Source: Gongronella butleri (lineage: Eukaryota; Mucoromycota; Mucoromycetes; Mucorales; Cunninghamellaceae). From it: a DNA stretch of 64,000 nucleotides. Position 1 is the first letter of the stretch. Each line of letters begins with the position of its first letter. The position numbers and the translations under genes are program-made. Where the stretch lies: NCBI GenBank assembly GCA_025201375.1, contig JAIWZP010000007.1:310001-374000 (forward strand), written 5' to 3'. Below the pieces are notes generated by a model. The model made no database searches and was not told where the DNA came from. It saw nothing but the letters and a program-made list of their open reading frames with translations. Below are positions 44,784-59,289 of the stretch, one piece after another.

Positions 44784-45090
44784 TATTATAATAAGATGGC
44801 AAATGGAGATAAAAGGGAAGATGAGACTGGTAAAAACGAAACAACGACCAAAAGTAAACAGCTCACACAACTGAAAACAATGAAAAAAAAGAGAAAGAGA
44901 AGCAAAACGAAGAAATTTCGTTGCGGTCTCATATTTCAATCATGTGCGGCGAACCAATAAAAGGACGCCTTACCTTTTTTAGGCATGAAGCATGCCGCAG
45001 CTATTGGGGGGGGGTTGCCAACAAAAAAAAAGACGAAAAAAATCAAAGACTCTTGATGATTCAGCTACTTTTTTTTAATATTTTCGATGC
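44784..45090. other. Short intergenic stretch
   Basis: Contains the A-rich leader of the Nab3-like gene and the 3' flank of the dynactin gene; a run of ten G (about 45005-45015) stands out. No gene. Confidence 0.5.
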
Positions 45091-46162
45091 TCATCCAGTG
45101 GATTCTAGACGTTTCAAGTGATTAAATCTAGGCAGCATCTCTCTGAGGTATTCCAAGTGCCGGGTATGTAAGCTGGCTTGGCCCTAGTGCAAAGAAAAGA
45201 GCAATGAGCAAAAAGAAAAAAATAAAGGATAAAAAAAAAAAGTGATGACGCACGGGCAGGATGGCGCTTTGCGTGCGCCTGTAGGGCTGTGCGCCATATA
45301 TGACGGTCATGTCCTCGATTGTCTCATTCAATTCGGTGGCACAGCCGGCACCAACCACACAATGATTGCCAATCGTTGTGTTGCCAAGCACGCGCGCTAG
45401 AAAAAAAAAAAAGAATGAGCACGCAATCATGCAACTCGACTTGACGCGTACCTCGTGTGCCAATTGTGTTGCCATTGCCGACGCGTGAGCCTTCCACGTC
45501 TGTGCAAGCAAGAAAAAAGAAAGAAAAAAGATAAAAAAGCAAAAGACGCGTCAGACAACGTGTTCTTGCTCATTCCTAGCCATTCCCATGTCCTGTTCTC
45601 CATTCGTTTCTCTTTTCGCCGTTTCAATACAAGGCAATGCCGTCCAAAAGCCTGGTTTTCGTCATTTCTCTAGCATTTCCCGACTTTTTTTTTTTTTTTT
45701 TTTTTTGCACCCTCAAAAGGACAACATTGGACTCACATGATCCAACTTCAAAAACATTGTCGTCACCAATGACAAGAGGCGACACGTTCCTATGTGTTGA
45801 ATGGGTGCGGATGAGAACGCGTGAATTTTGGCCAAAAAAAAGGGGTTTACTTGTTGAAAAGGATGCAATTCTCCTCAATGATATTGTTCTTTCCGATGTA
45901 AATGGGGCCACCTTCTGCAATAATGCGGCACTTTGGGTGCAACACGGTGCCTGAGCGACAAAAGAGGTCAAAAAAAAGCTCAATAGGCGACCCATCTGCG
46001 ACTTTTTTTTTTTTTTTTTTACCATTGCCAATAGCGACCTCGCCCTTTAGCTCGGCCTCTTGACACACCACGGCGCCAATACCGGCCGTGACTCTGTTTC
46101 TGTAGAAAGCAAGCCATGAGAATGCGTATTGTAGTCGTTTAAAATGAGATTTACCTTGACAT
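45091..46162 (-). CDS. DCTN6: Dynactin subunit 6 (p27), left-handed beta-helix protein
   Basis: Seven exons (46162-46155, 46093-46023, 45950-45851, 45789-45737, 45499-45452, 45396-45254, 45183-45091) give 171 residues. Dynactin p27 sits in the pointed-end complex that helps dynein bind cargo. Hexapeptide-repeat turns are read across every junction: [105 protein letters not shown], then [12 protein letters not shown] and a C-terminal helix ([16 protein letters not shown]). The first coding exon is only eight bases (ATGTCAAG). Two in-frame acceptors six bases apart begin exon 2. The start codon lies 145 bases from that of PRP22 on the other strand. Confidence 0.92.
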
Positions 46163-46307
46163 TCAGACGAAAGACGGCACAAAACGAAGAAATAGCGAAT
46201 GAAAATGTCAGCTCCTTTTTGCCTATTTGTACGGGGTCCGCTCGGGCTTTGTATTTTTTTTTTCTTTTTGCTCTTCTTTTTCCCCTTCTTTCATTTGTTT
46301 GCTCAGT
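46163..46307. promoter_or_regulatory. Divergent promoter between DCTN6 and PRP22
   Basis: Only 145 bases separate the two start codons; the right half is T-rich leader of PRP22. No single element can be assigned, but both genes must be driven from here. Confidence 0.5.
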
Positions 46308-50057
<3,750 letters not shown>

Positions 50058-50131
50058 ATCTTTTTTTTTTTTTTTTCATGCATCCTCAATCAATCAAGCA
50101 ACAATAAAAAAGACTTTTTTTTTAATTTAAT

Positions 50132-50831
50132 TCAGTCGTCCAGCGAACGGCGGAACACGTAGATAAAGTAATAAATATCCGGGGCCCCTGGCTTGTCATT
50201 TGGCTGGGGTGCAAGAATGGGAATCTTTTTTTCGAGCGCCCAGGGCGCACACGCCTGTCTCTCGGACGAGAATGAGATGGAGATCCAAACAATCCCTGGA
50301 CGCGTCACCGACGCGACCTGCTGGAACAATTGCTGTTCCTTGGACACGTCGTCTGCGCCGCAGCAAATCGTGTCCACCAGACCCTTATCCAGCACGCGCT
50401 TGTATGGACCTCCAACAGGGCTGAGATCATCCAGACAATCGGCCGCAACCCATCGGATCATGTTGTTGTACCGTGCCGCATCTTGCTTGGCCGCCGTCAC
50501 CTGGGCCATCTTGTCAATCACCACAGGCGCATAATCCACATTCACGCTGTCATAGCCGTCATCCGCCATGTCAAACGCCAATTGTGAATTCCCACATCCA
50601 ACTATCATAAACCAAAAAAAAAAAAAGCGCCATTGAGTCTTGGATCGGTGCCATTTTGTTGATCCTTTTACGGTGCAATATCGTGCTTTGCTGCTCCTCT
50701 GCCAAGTATGGCTTGACGTACGGTGACACGTCTTTCCAGCTCAGCAGCCACTCGAAAAAGTCTTCGCGTTGGAACCGCTCATGCCAATACTGCTTGGAAT
50801 CATAGGGTATTGTGGGTGTGCTGCACGACAT
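50132..50831 (-). CDS. Class I SAM-dependent methyltransferase, METTL13/EEF1A-KMT4-like
   Basis: Two exons (50831-50672, 50601-50132) give 209 residues. The start YWHERF-x-x-EDFFEWLLSW is shared by METTL13 N-domain, ECE2-type and plant homologues; motif I is LGCGNSQLAFDMADDGYDSV across the junction, followed by NVDYAPVVIDKM, a motif II/III-type DCLDDL, and DKGLVDTICCG. These enzymes methylate lysines of elongation factor 1A in animals and yeast; the substrate here is inferred. Convergent with PRP22, only 74 bases between stop codons. Confidence 0.85.
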
Positions 50832-51219
50832 GACGCAGAAGAACCTCGACCCATTCAAAAAAAAAAGTAGCAACAAAATAGAAAAGAAAAGCGAAAAAAG
50901 AGCGTCATTTGAAGCAAAAGAAAGACATTGGCAATAAAAACGCACTAACGGAACGGGATTTCAATTTTCAAACGCCCTTTGCCCCGCCAACATTGACACC
51001 TGTGTGACCCCTGATTTTTTTTTTTTGGGCGTGAAAAAAAAGGATGTGCAGCAGCACGACACTACAAGTACTGCCAATTTTTTACGGGCTGCAAAAAGCG
51101 TGTGATTGGTCGCTTTCGATTCTTTGACCCTTTCGCTTTGAAGGTGATAGGTTCGAAAATAACTGACCCATGGGCTTCTTACTGTACCGGATTTGTCCAA
51201 CAAGTCTGCGTGAAACTTT
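50832..51219. other. Intergenic
   Basis: No gene recognised. It carries A/T runs in the leader of the methyltransferase gene and leads into the repeat at 51220. Confidence 0.5.
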
Positions 51220-51640
51220 TTTTTTATACGTGCAAATTAAAATTTTACGTATGCGTGCAAAGCCAATTGAGCTCGCGCAAAGTGGAATTGAGGACCGCGC
51301 GGATTGCTGGTTAGGGACGCGCGGATTGTTGGTTAGGGACGCGCAGATTGGGGTGTGCAGCGCGCGGATTGCTAGTGTGCAGCGCGCGGATTGGAGTATG
51401 GGTACGCGCAGGTTGCGGTATGATGAGGCGCGCAAATTTAATTTAGGATGCCTATCGAATTTCGTCGTTAAGAAATGATGCATCTCACCAAAATTACATA
51501 CATTTGGTATACCGGTAGGCTCAGCAAAAACACGTCGTCCTCGCGTTTCCTCGGCACATCTCGCGCCTCTTGCGCTTGTTCTTGTGTGGCTTTAATTTGG
51601 AATATCTGACGCGCTTCGTCGTTGAGAAATGACGCGCAGC
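51220..51640. repeat. Dispersed repeat, family A, copy 1
   Basis: It begins with GTGCAAATTAAAATTTTACG and GCAAAGCCAATTGAGC, continues with several tandem GCGCGGATTG(C/T)TGGTT-type units (about 51290-51400), then a segment ending in ATCTGACGCGCTTCGTCGTT and GAGAAATGACGCG. The same succession of words occurs at 59290-59760. It abuts the transposase remnant that starts at 51658. Confidence 0.75.
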
Positions 51641-51657
51641 ATTGTATTTTTTTTTTA

Positions 51658-51916
51658 CCCACCCAACCACCCGTTTTTTATTTTTTTACAATTTTTTTTC
51701 GCGATTGATACAACGATCAAAAAAGGAAATTGAATGGCGAATCCATCCAACACAGTCCTCGGGCGTGACCAGCTTAGTGGCTTCCAAGATTCGTGGCGTG
51801 AGTGAATCTCCCTCGGTCAATTGCGATCGGTATGATACGCAGATAAATCCCATACCAAAATTGGTAACTGATGATTGCTGTATAGGAGGATGGTCAGAAT
51901 TCCATGTTTGTGGCAT
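51658..51916 (-). pseudogene. C-terminal remnant of a second IS630/Tc1-type transposase
   Basis: Reverse-strand reading ends SLTPRILEATKLVTPEDCVG followed by WIRHSISFFDRCINREKKL, nearly the same as the end of the 14.5-16.0 kb transposase. The shared 15-mer (51658-51672) follows the stop. Upstream of about residue 35 the similarity stops, and the unrelated sequence of the replication-initiator-like ORF begins. So only the right end of this copy remains. Confidence 0.8.
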
Positions 51917-53400
51917 TTTCAGGTAGACTTTTAATAAACTCTTGGAAGTATTATGTCGATTGGATGAGTGGGGCCACAGAAATCATAGCTCTCCACCACA
52001 GGGGGTGGCGAACTATTAGGGGGATTGCCCCACTTCGTCACCCCCCATTTTTATCAGAAAATCATAGACACTTGGACAAGCAATGGACAAAAAAATTTGG
52101 GATTTACAAATATTTTTGGCCGATCGCCTCAATGCGACAAGCTCTTGAGATGCTGCATGGTAATAGTATCATCTTACGGAGCATTGATGTGACAGTGGAC
52201 TGTGCGCGTATTTCAACTCGTGAAATTATCGAAAAATACGTTTTGTCACACAATCTCGCAACTAAATCTGATATCGTAAATGACCGACGAAGTACTGGCG
52301 ACAATTGCATTTCTTACCTTGGAAAGTCGGCTCAATTGAACAATGCAAATACACGTACCAAAATATACAATAAGTTTATTCAAGCTTTGGAAAGCTCCCA
52401 AGTATTTCAACACCTTGGATCGCGACTGAGTCATCTTGTAGCAGATAGTGACACATCTTATATGGCTAAATTGAAACGATTTTTAGATGCTGGCTTCACT
52501 AGAATTGAGCTGTCTGTTTACGGAAGCACACTCTTTGCACCCATTTCGTACGAGGATGCAATGAATGACTTATTGCAAAATCTGGCTACATGTCCTACGT
52601 TTAAGGTGTCGTTGTTTGAGCAATGGCATAAAGCTGTCGACAGGCTTTCTCAAGTCCTTGCTGTGTACATTGAGGAAACAGGGACATTTGCTTATTGTCA
52701 TTGGTGGAATTCTCTTACAAAGCAAATGCAGGGACCTTGCAAACAGCAGGTTAAATTGGACGATATTGAATGCCTATTGGCGAATTTCAGCTTCAATGAC
52801 AGGGTTATTCATTGTTTTCATCTAGAGACTGTTGCTGAAAGCGCCTTCTCTTACAAAATAATTAAGCATGAACGCTACCAGAGAGCCACAGGCTGCACAT
52901 CAATGACGATGGTGCCAGGGCTGTCCAATTCACTGTTTCCTTCTCGTAGTCGGCTTCAAATAAATGACATTCTGTTTGCAGACGTTGGCCTCGATATCTA
53001 CAAGAACGTTTACATCGAGTGGCCATCCTATCGCCTAGAACGTACAGTTGACAGGTGTTTAGCCCCCTTGATTCAAGTGTCAGCAGATTCATTTAACATG
53101 GAATCATTGGGAGCCGCTCTTCCGGTGGCATTAACACATATAAATAGCCCACATGCCTCAGCATATAAAGCTGATTACTCATGTCTTAATGTCGGCACCA
53201 TGTACCGTGTTACAAAGTATGGCTATGCATCTTTCAGAAATAAAATGTATCTTCATTTGGTCCTTAATGACGGTGCATTGAAGATAAGATGCAGCAGAGA
53301 GTTGCAGGAAAGATTAGAGACGACGACGCTGTTACAAGATGCTGTAGTTTTTAGTTTCATTGTTACTCGCATATCAAACAGACAAGTATACACCTCCTAG
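51904..53400 (+). CDS. Intact 498-residue ORF with replication-initiator-like motifs, function unknown
   Basis: The ORF is unbroken and runs against the left edge of the transposase remnant. No standard family is recognised, but the order of short motifs recalls rolling-circle or phage/plasmid replication initiators: SIDVTVDC (94-100), ISYLGKSAQ (136-144), TRTKIYNKFIQALE (150-163), GFTRIELSVYG (197-207), then a helical region and a C-terminal half without known motifs. No Walker A motif or zinc finger is visible, so a helicase part is absent. The true start may be internal (methionine at 51964) or upstream by splicing, since GCATTTTCAG at about 51914-51923 is a plausible acceptor. Base composition is more AT-rich than in the housekeeping genes, and no intron or homopolymer run occurs inside it. 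Confidence 0.5.
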   Translation: MFVAFSGRLLINSWKYYVDWMSGATEIIALHHRGWRTIRGIAPLRHPPFLSENHRHLDKQWTKKFGIYKYFWPIASMRQALEMLHGNSIILRSIDVTVDCARISTREIIEKYVLSHNLATKSDIVNDRRSTGDNCISYLGKSAQLNNANTRTKIYNKFIQALESSQVFQHLGSRLSHLVADSDTSYMAKLKRFLDAGFTRIELSVYGSTLFAPISYEDAMNDLLQNLATCPTFKVSLFEQWHKAVDRLSQVLAVYIEETGTFAYCHWWNSLTKQMQGPCKQQVKLDDIECLLANFSFNDRVIHCFHLETVAESAFSYKIIKHERYQRATGCTSMTMVPGLSNSLFPSRSRLQINDILFADVGLDIYKNVYIEWPSYRLERTVDRCLAPLIQVSADSFNMESLGAALPVALTHINSPHASAYKADYSCLNVGTMYRVTKYGYASFRNKMYLHLVLNDGALKIRCSRELQERLETTTLLQDAVVFSFIVTRISNRQVYTS

Positions 53401-54921
53401 AGGCGTTCGAACAAGATTATATACACAAAATATGTTTAGTTGTTTAAAACGCATCCAACTAATTCTTTACCGACCAAATAATCACATGACCGCGACTGAA
53501 AGCAACCCATGGGTCTAAACCTCCGGTGTCCCGGTGGGAGAGCAGCGTTTAATGCAATTAAAATGGCTTTTTAAACAAAGATGTGCAATAAAATGAACGC
53601 TGATCTATCATACTAGGCACAGGCACCTAATTATGACCGACCTCCTATATATCTGATTTGTGAATGAATTGCTTCAATATTGGACTCTCAGATGCGAAAA
53701 TTCAATTTGGAAGTTTGGGCATTATGCGGAGCGATTTTTTAATAGAATTGAGCACCCTTTAAAGGCAATGGCCAATCAGATGGCGGGCAATTCCCCTCTT
53801 TTTCTTCTTTCGTTCAATTTTAACATGCACTCTTTTCCTAATTTCTCGGCATTGCGTAATCCAATCACTGTAGAGTCAGTAGACATTACAGTATCCATCA
53901 GGCAATTCCAAGTGTAAACCCACTGAGCTATTCATAACTTCCGAAAAATGATAAAAATTCGGAGCATAACAGGTACCTTTCATTATTTTTTCATCAAGCA
54001 AGCTTTCAAGCCTTTTCAAACACCAAGAAAAAGCTTGAGCTTCTGTTGATTAAAATAAAATTTTACATGTTTGAGCTTGAGTCAAACCAAGCTTTTTCAA
54101 ACAAACTTTCAAACACATGTTTGAAATGCCGGTACATCCCTACTTTCTACTACACGTTAAAAGCGTCGTGGATCATCATGTGCTGTAGGTAGAGTGGTAC
54201 GTTGCCGAGAAAATCGGATTTAAAAAATTACAGTAAGAGATGTTTTGATGCTTTGATCGGATATTGCAAGCGTGAAAACGTCGTTGCATTTCTCATCATA
54301 CTTGCAAGTCAGCGGTTTGCCTTGTTATTGAAGAGATTACGCTCGAATCACGTTTGCTGAAATTGATCGGCTAATGATGGCGTGAAAATTCGTCCATCTG
54401 GGTTTTTAAGCAGAGCACGTAAACGTCCTGATTCATTAAATCATTACTGTAATAAAAGCACATCCCGGCCGAGCAATGATTTGGTAAGAAACAATTGAAA
54501 ATGTGAAATGCTTTCTCAACTCCCACTTTGTCGACAACCGCCTGATTGCCCTCCTGCCTTTTTTTTTTTTTTTTTTTTTTTGTATTTTTTACGCCTCGTC
54601 AGGTTGGAAAGATGCTCCTCCGTTTCAATTTATTGAGCAAGGCTTTTTTTCACGGTCTATAATTGTACAATGTACATATTGCCGACGCTTGTTTGCTAGG
54701 ATTTCCGGTATGTGGGCTTTGAGTTTGTACTCAAATTGCATGCTGGTTGCGGGACGATGGCGGGACAAAAGGGGGCTTTGACAAAGCGGGTGGGCCGCAG
54801 CGCGGCGCCCCTGAATTCAAATGATGGCCAATCAAAAAGGAGCCCCAAAATCAGGTCCTTTCAGGTTTCTCTGGTCATTTTGCGTCTCTTTCTCTCTCTC
54901 CCTTTCTTTTATTGTTGTTGC
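53401..54921. other. Intergenic
   Basis: No gene recognised. It holds a stretch rich in CAAGCTTTCAAG/TTCAAACA words (about 53990-54125) and several TACAGTA/TACTGTA words. The right end, from about 54560, is T-rich and is the leader of the hydrolase gene. Confidence 0.55.
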
Positions 54922-56304
54922 ATGTCCCCCAGCTCGCGAGACGATTTATGGCCGCCCTCGCATAGCTCGCCCCTTGTGGTTGAAAGCTCGAAATCCACTC
55001 CTTTGTCTCGCCGAGTTTCCAAACGGCCTCCATTGACCGTCGTGCCGCCCCCCATGCCCAGCTTCAGGTCACCGTCGTCGGCGTCGGCGCACGATGCCGG
55101 CGTGTTTCTCGTCAGTCCGCCACCCACAGCGACACAAATGCCAAAACACGACGTTTTACGGCACCCGCGTGTGCACCAGACATTTGAGTTTACGGGTGCA
55201 GGCAAATTGCCGCCATTGACCGTCGGCTTTGCCGAATATGGCGACCTGGACGGGTATCCGACCATTGTCATCGGTGGGCACGGGTGCACGCGCCTTGTCG
55301 GCGTCATGTTTGAGGAATTTGCGCAAAAACACAACCTGAGGATGATTTGGCCGGAACGACCTGGCTATGGCCTTTCGCAGGAATGTGATATGCAAAAGCT
55401 GAATGCGTTGGACTGGTCAGGTACGGTGCTCCACCCCACCAAAAAAAAAAAAAAAAAAAATGACAAAGCCCACTCAAACCTCTTTTTTTATTTTTTTTTT
55501 TTATTTCGAGCAGAGGTGGTGATTCAGCTAGCAGACCACCTGAAATTGACGTCGTTTAGCATGATTGCGCAGTCGGTGGGGACGGTGTTTGCAATGGCGG
55601 TGGCATATCGGTATCCTGGGCGCGTGGTTGGGCCGATTTATTGCATTTCGCCGTGGGTGTCGACAGTGCAAGCCAACACGTTCAAGTGGACGCGGCGTCT
55701 GCCGGCGAGCCTGATTTCCAAGACACTGTCGTTTGCAATTGACATTATTTACCTTTTTAATCGGCCCGAGTCAACGGGGTCGACGGCGTCTGCGGCGATG
55801 GCGACGCAATCAACGGCAGCGTCGTCGTCGTCGCCGGCTACGGATCATACCCCGCCATTCTCGCCATCGTCGTCGTCGCAGACCATTGATGACGAGAACG
55901 AGTTTCTTGCTGCGCTGGAGAATGACCAGGAATTGCCGACGGATTTCCCGCCGCACCGGCCGCTGCGACACATGGTGCGGCCGCGACACATCTCGTTGTA
56001 CGTTGCCATGAACAAGCTGCGCATGCAGGAGCCGTACCACAATGGCCAGCTCGGCGACATTCTCATTGCGCTCGAAAAATACCATCCGTTTGGCTTTAGC
56101 TACAATCAAGTCACCGTCGCCGTCAGTGCCGTGTGGGGCGACAAGGACGCACTCATCCCGCAGCGGTCCATGCACGCCTTTGCCAACCAATTAACCGACA
56201 TTCGGCTGAAAATCCTCGAAGGCGAGGGCCATGACCTTGTCTGGAAGGAAGGCGTCATGACGTGGGCCATCCGAGGCATTGGCGAGCGCTGGCGCGCACG
56301 CTGA
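54922..56304 (+). CDS. Alpha/beta hydrolase fold protein
   Basis: Two exons (54922-55420, 55514-56304) give 429 residues. After a Ser/Pro-rich N-terminus comes LTVGFAEYGDLDGYPTIVIG, then GHGCTRL (oxyanion region), RMIWPERPGYGLS, nucleophile elbow IAQSVGT (Ser about residue 195), a lid-like insertion of low complexity (Ala/Ser/Asp-rich, about 255-300), VWGDKDALIP with the acid residue and GEGHDLV with the catalytic His. The elbow is A-x-S-x-G rather than the usual G-x-S-x-G. The frame also stays open through the intron, but the A20 and T-rich tracts and the canonical GT/AG ends support splicing. The substrate is unknown. The frame is open upstream to 54712 but lacks protein-like content there. 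Confidence 0.8.
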   Translation: MSPSSRDDLWPPSHSSPLVVESSKSTPLSRRVSKRPPLTVVPPPMPSFRSPSSASAHDAGVFLVSPPPTATQMPKHDVLRHPRVHQTFEFTGAGKLPPLTVGFAEYGDLDGYPTIVIGGHGCTRLVGVMFEEFAQKHNLRMIWPERPGYGLSQECDMQKLNALDWSGTVLHPTKKKKKKNDKAHSNLFFYFFFLFRAEVVIQLADHLKLTSFSMIAQSVGTVFAMAVAYRYPGRVVGPIYCISPWVSTVQANTFKWTRRLPASLISKTLSFAIDIIYLFNRPESTGSTASAAMATQSTAASSSSPATDHTPPFSPSSSSQTIDDENEFLAALENDQELPTDFPPHRPLRHMVRPRHISLYVAMNKLRMQEPYHNGQLGDILIALEKYHPFGFSYNQVTVAVSAVWGDKDALIPQRSMHAFANQLTDIRLKILEGEGHDLVWKEGVMTWAIRGIGERWRAR

Positions 56305-56503
56305 TTTTTCTTTTTCATTGTACAATTGTATTGTATTCTTTCTTTCTTTTTTTTTTTTTTTTGAATAATCCTTAGTTTTTAAACGTCCTACAGTATACCA
56401 TAATAGAATCGCGCTTTTTTGATCAGTATGTACACAATCGTCGACGCGTCGCCTGGAGCGCGTTCGTATATTAAAGATTTATTATTAAAGATCGGTTTCG
56501 TTT

Positions 56504-59165
56504 CTACACAAGGATGGGGTCGTCAATGGTGTCATCTGATTCGAGGCTCCATTGGCGCTGGAAACGCGTGGTCGGGCTATTGCTGTAGGCGGGGTGGAGG
56601 TCGTTTTCGTGATCGTCGGCATCGTCGTCGGTGCTGCTAATGCAGATGATGCTGTTAGTTGGCTCGGGGGTATAGCTGTGCGCGATGTGCGGCAGTCGTG
56701 CCGGGGATTCGCGTAAAAGAGAGACTGGCGATGAAAGGTCGATGATGACCGCGGAAGATGGCGCGCTTGCAGGAGTACGCGACGCGCGAGACGCGCCTGG
56801 ATCGCGTTTGATGTCGACAGAGTTGGCATTCGTGTGTTTTTCCTCAAGTTTGACGCGGACAGGGTGATCTGGCGACGTTTCGCTCGCAATGGAGCGCGGA
56901 CTGTCGTCCTGTTCGCGTTTGATGCGGCGTCTAGGAGCGGTGGTGACGCGGTCGTGCTGTTCGACGGGCTCATGCTTGACAATGCGAGGGAAAGACACGC
57001 TATCGGTCACAGAAACGGCTGTTTCGCGTTCAACTGGCGGCTGCATGGCATCTGTAGCGTGGGCGTCGGTTTTCTCGTGCTTTACTCTGCGTAGCGATGC
57101 CGTGGGATACTCGTCATCGTCAATTTCAATGATGGCCCCGAGCGGCGGGGTGCAATTCTCGAATTTCACGCGATTCACGACAATTGGACTGTCCGGCGTC
57201 TCGATATGTAGTTTTTCCACTTTGACGTGTACTTTTGGTGGCGGCGTGCATGGCAAAGGACGAGGACGTGGGCTAATAGCGCTTGTGGTGGCGATGGGGG
57301 ATGATTCGATGGGCAAAGACAGCGGAATGGCCAGAGGTGACTCGTCGGCCGATTCTGTCAGCAAATTGACCGGCATGGACTGGATCACGCGCATGGGCGA
57401 CGTAAGGATGTCATCCATGGTTCTGCCAACCGTTCTTTGTCCGCCATTGGCGGTGGGTCCAGCTGTCCATGCCTCCAAACACTCCAGACTGCCGTGCCAG
57501 GTGACTGTGCTGTCGTCGGACGCCTTGGATCCAGCCGTACGCGCGACTGCGCTGGGTCCGACACGGCCAAGGTTGCCGCTGGTGCTGCTGCCATTGCTTG
57601 ACGTCGTTGCATGACGGCTGTTTTGGCTGCGTTCAGGTCTGGGCGCCGGAGCCGGTGAAATCTTGCGCTTTTTGGCTGAATGGAGAGCGACGGGAAAGTG
57701 CTCGGTACGACACCCAAATTGCACAAGCACCTGCTTCATCGCGGCAATCGTCACCCACTTCCCATGCGCCACAATCGGACTGAATCTCACGGGCGACACA
57801 AACTCGATAAAGCTGCTGATCTCCGACAAGGATGAGTGCGTCGAAAATGGCAGCAGCTGTGCCAAAAAAAAAAAAAATGCCATCAGCCACGTGTCATTCT
57901 TCTCTTTCTCTGTGTTTTACCACTTGGCGCGCAACGCCCGGTGAATCTGGTAAATCCGAGAGGAGAAGCGATTGAGTCAAGGAGGAAAAGCGGACAACGG
58001 AGCTGCCCTGATGCGGCACGGGCTGGATGCACACGGCTCTGTTCTTGTCAGGAATGCATGTATCGGTGGACGACCATTCGCACGAGTGGAAATGTGTGGA
58101 TGCGCCATTGGTCGTCAGAATCTTGTCATAAATGTCGTCTGCCTGGCAATACAACCGGTGTCGCGCCTCAGACACGTGAATCTACAAAAATATACAAGGT
58201 GTCCACGTTAAACAAGCTCGTGACACGCATTGCATCGCGTGTTTTTTTTATTATTCCCCCCGCCCGTGATACCCTTACCTTTGTCTCGAAGTGATCCATG
58301 ACGGCAAACCAGATTTCCTCGTACCCAAATGTCCAGCAATCCAGGTACACGTGCACGTCCGTGGGCAACGTTTCAAGATAGTCAATGAGCAAAGATAGTG
58401 ACGCGTCCTAACAATACAAAAAATCAAAAAAAATCAAAATCAGTGGCCATTCCACGCATCGCGCCGCGACAATTCCCATGCCAACAAACTCCAATGGCCC
58501 GAGTTTCACCTTACTTTTGGAATAAAGCTCTCAAAGCCAAAGCTGCAGCAGGTGGTGTCCATGTACAGGTGGTCAATGCGCTTGCCGCACAGGATGTTCA
58601 GCGAGTGCTCGACAAATTCGTCCTCGGCGCGCAGATCCCCCGTAAAAAGAACGTTCCCATTGCAGCCTTCAATTAGAAACCTAAAAAAAAGCAGAAAAAT
58701 CGATCAATGGGTCACAAATCATCGCATTTTTTTTGCTTTACATGACGGCCCCAGGGCAGTGGTTTGCGGGGAGCAGCGTGATGGTGAGAATGCCATACTC
58801 GTCCGTGGTCAGGTGCTGTTCTTGCATGAGTGGCCAACCTTTCAGCCGATTGCGCAGGTGCGCGAATCGTCGGCGTCCGTTCCCACGCGTCCGCAAATCT
58901 GGAAGCACGTCGCGCGTAAATTCGGAGCAGTACACGGTCTTGTAAAAGTTGGGGTTGTCTAGTCCTTGCAAGTGATCTAGGGATCCAGGCAATAAAAGAA
59001 AAAAAAAACAAAGAAAAAAAATGTGAGCAAGTTGCGCGTTTTGCTACCTTGTTTCATACCTGTGTGCACGTGCGAAAGAAAGTGATACTTGATCCCCTCT
59101 CGATGCGCAAACTTATCGATGGTAATGGCCGGGTATTCGCGGATTTGACCGTCAAAGGTGACCAT
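56504..59165 (-). CDS. DCLRE1C: Artemis/SNM1-type DNA nuclease (metallo-beta-lactamase, beta-CASP)
   Basis: Six exons (59165-59060, 58976-58742, 58680-58515, 58407-58279, 58181-57921, 57856-56504) give 749 residues. The start MVTFDGQIREYPAITIDKF fits human Artemis, and across intron 1 the zinc motif reads SHVHTDHLQGL. Further family signs are LLPANHCPGAVMFL, VLFTGDLRAEDEF, LYMDTTCCSFGF and a late beta-CASP region (SLSEISSFIEFVSPVRFSP). Artemis opens hairpins and trims ends in non-homologous end joining. The last 330 residues are low-complexity, rich in Ser/Thr/Pro and acidic-basic patches, as in Artemis tails. The gene lies 2.5 kb from ATR on the same strand. Confidence 0.9.
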
Positions 59166-59289
59166 TTCCAGGGGAAAGCAAGTGTTGGAGGAGTAGGGAA
59201 CAGAAAAGAAAAAGAAAAAAAGCGAAAAAGTCCGCTCTGCATTTTACATCGCCCTCATGGACCGCAGCGCTTGGTCGGCGTTGCGCGAA

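Noticed and set aside
53401..53420. GTTCGAAC as a tRNA B box
   Set aside because: No A box, anticodon stem or acceptor pairing around it; no tRNA was found in the window.
54712..54921. Upstream start for the alpha/beta hydrolase
   Set aside because: The added 70 residues have no protein-like pattern and lie in the T- and C-rich leader; the methionine at 54922 is more plausible.
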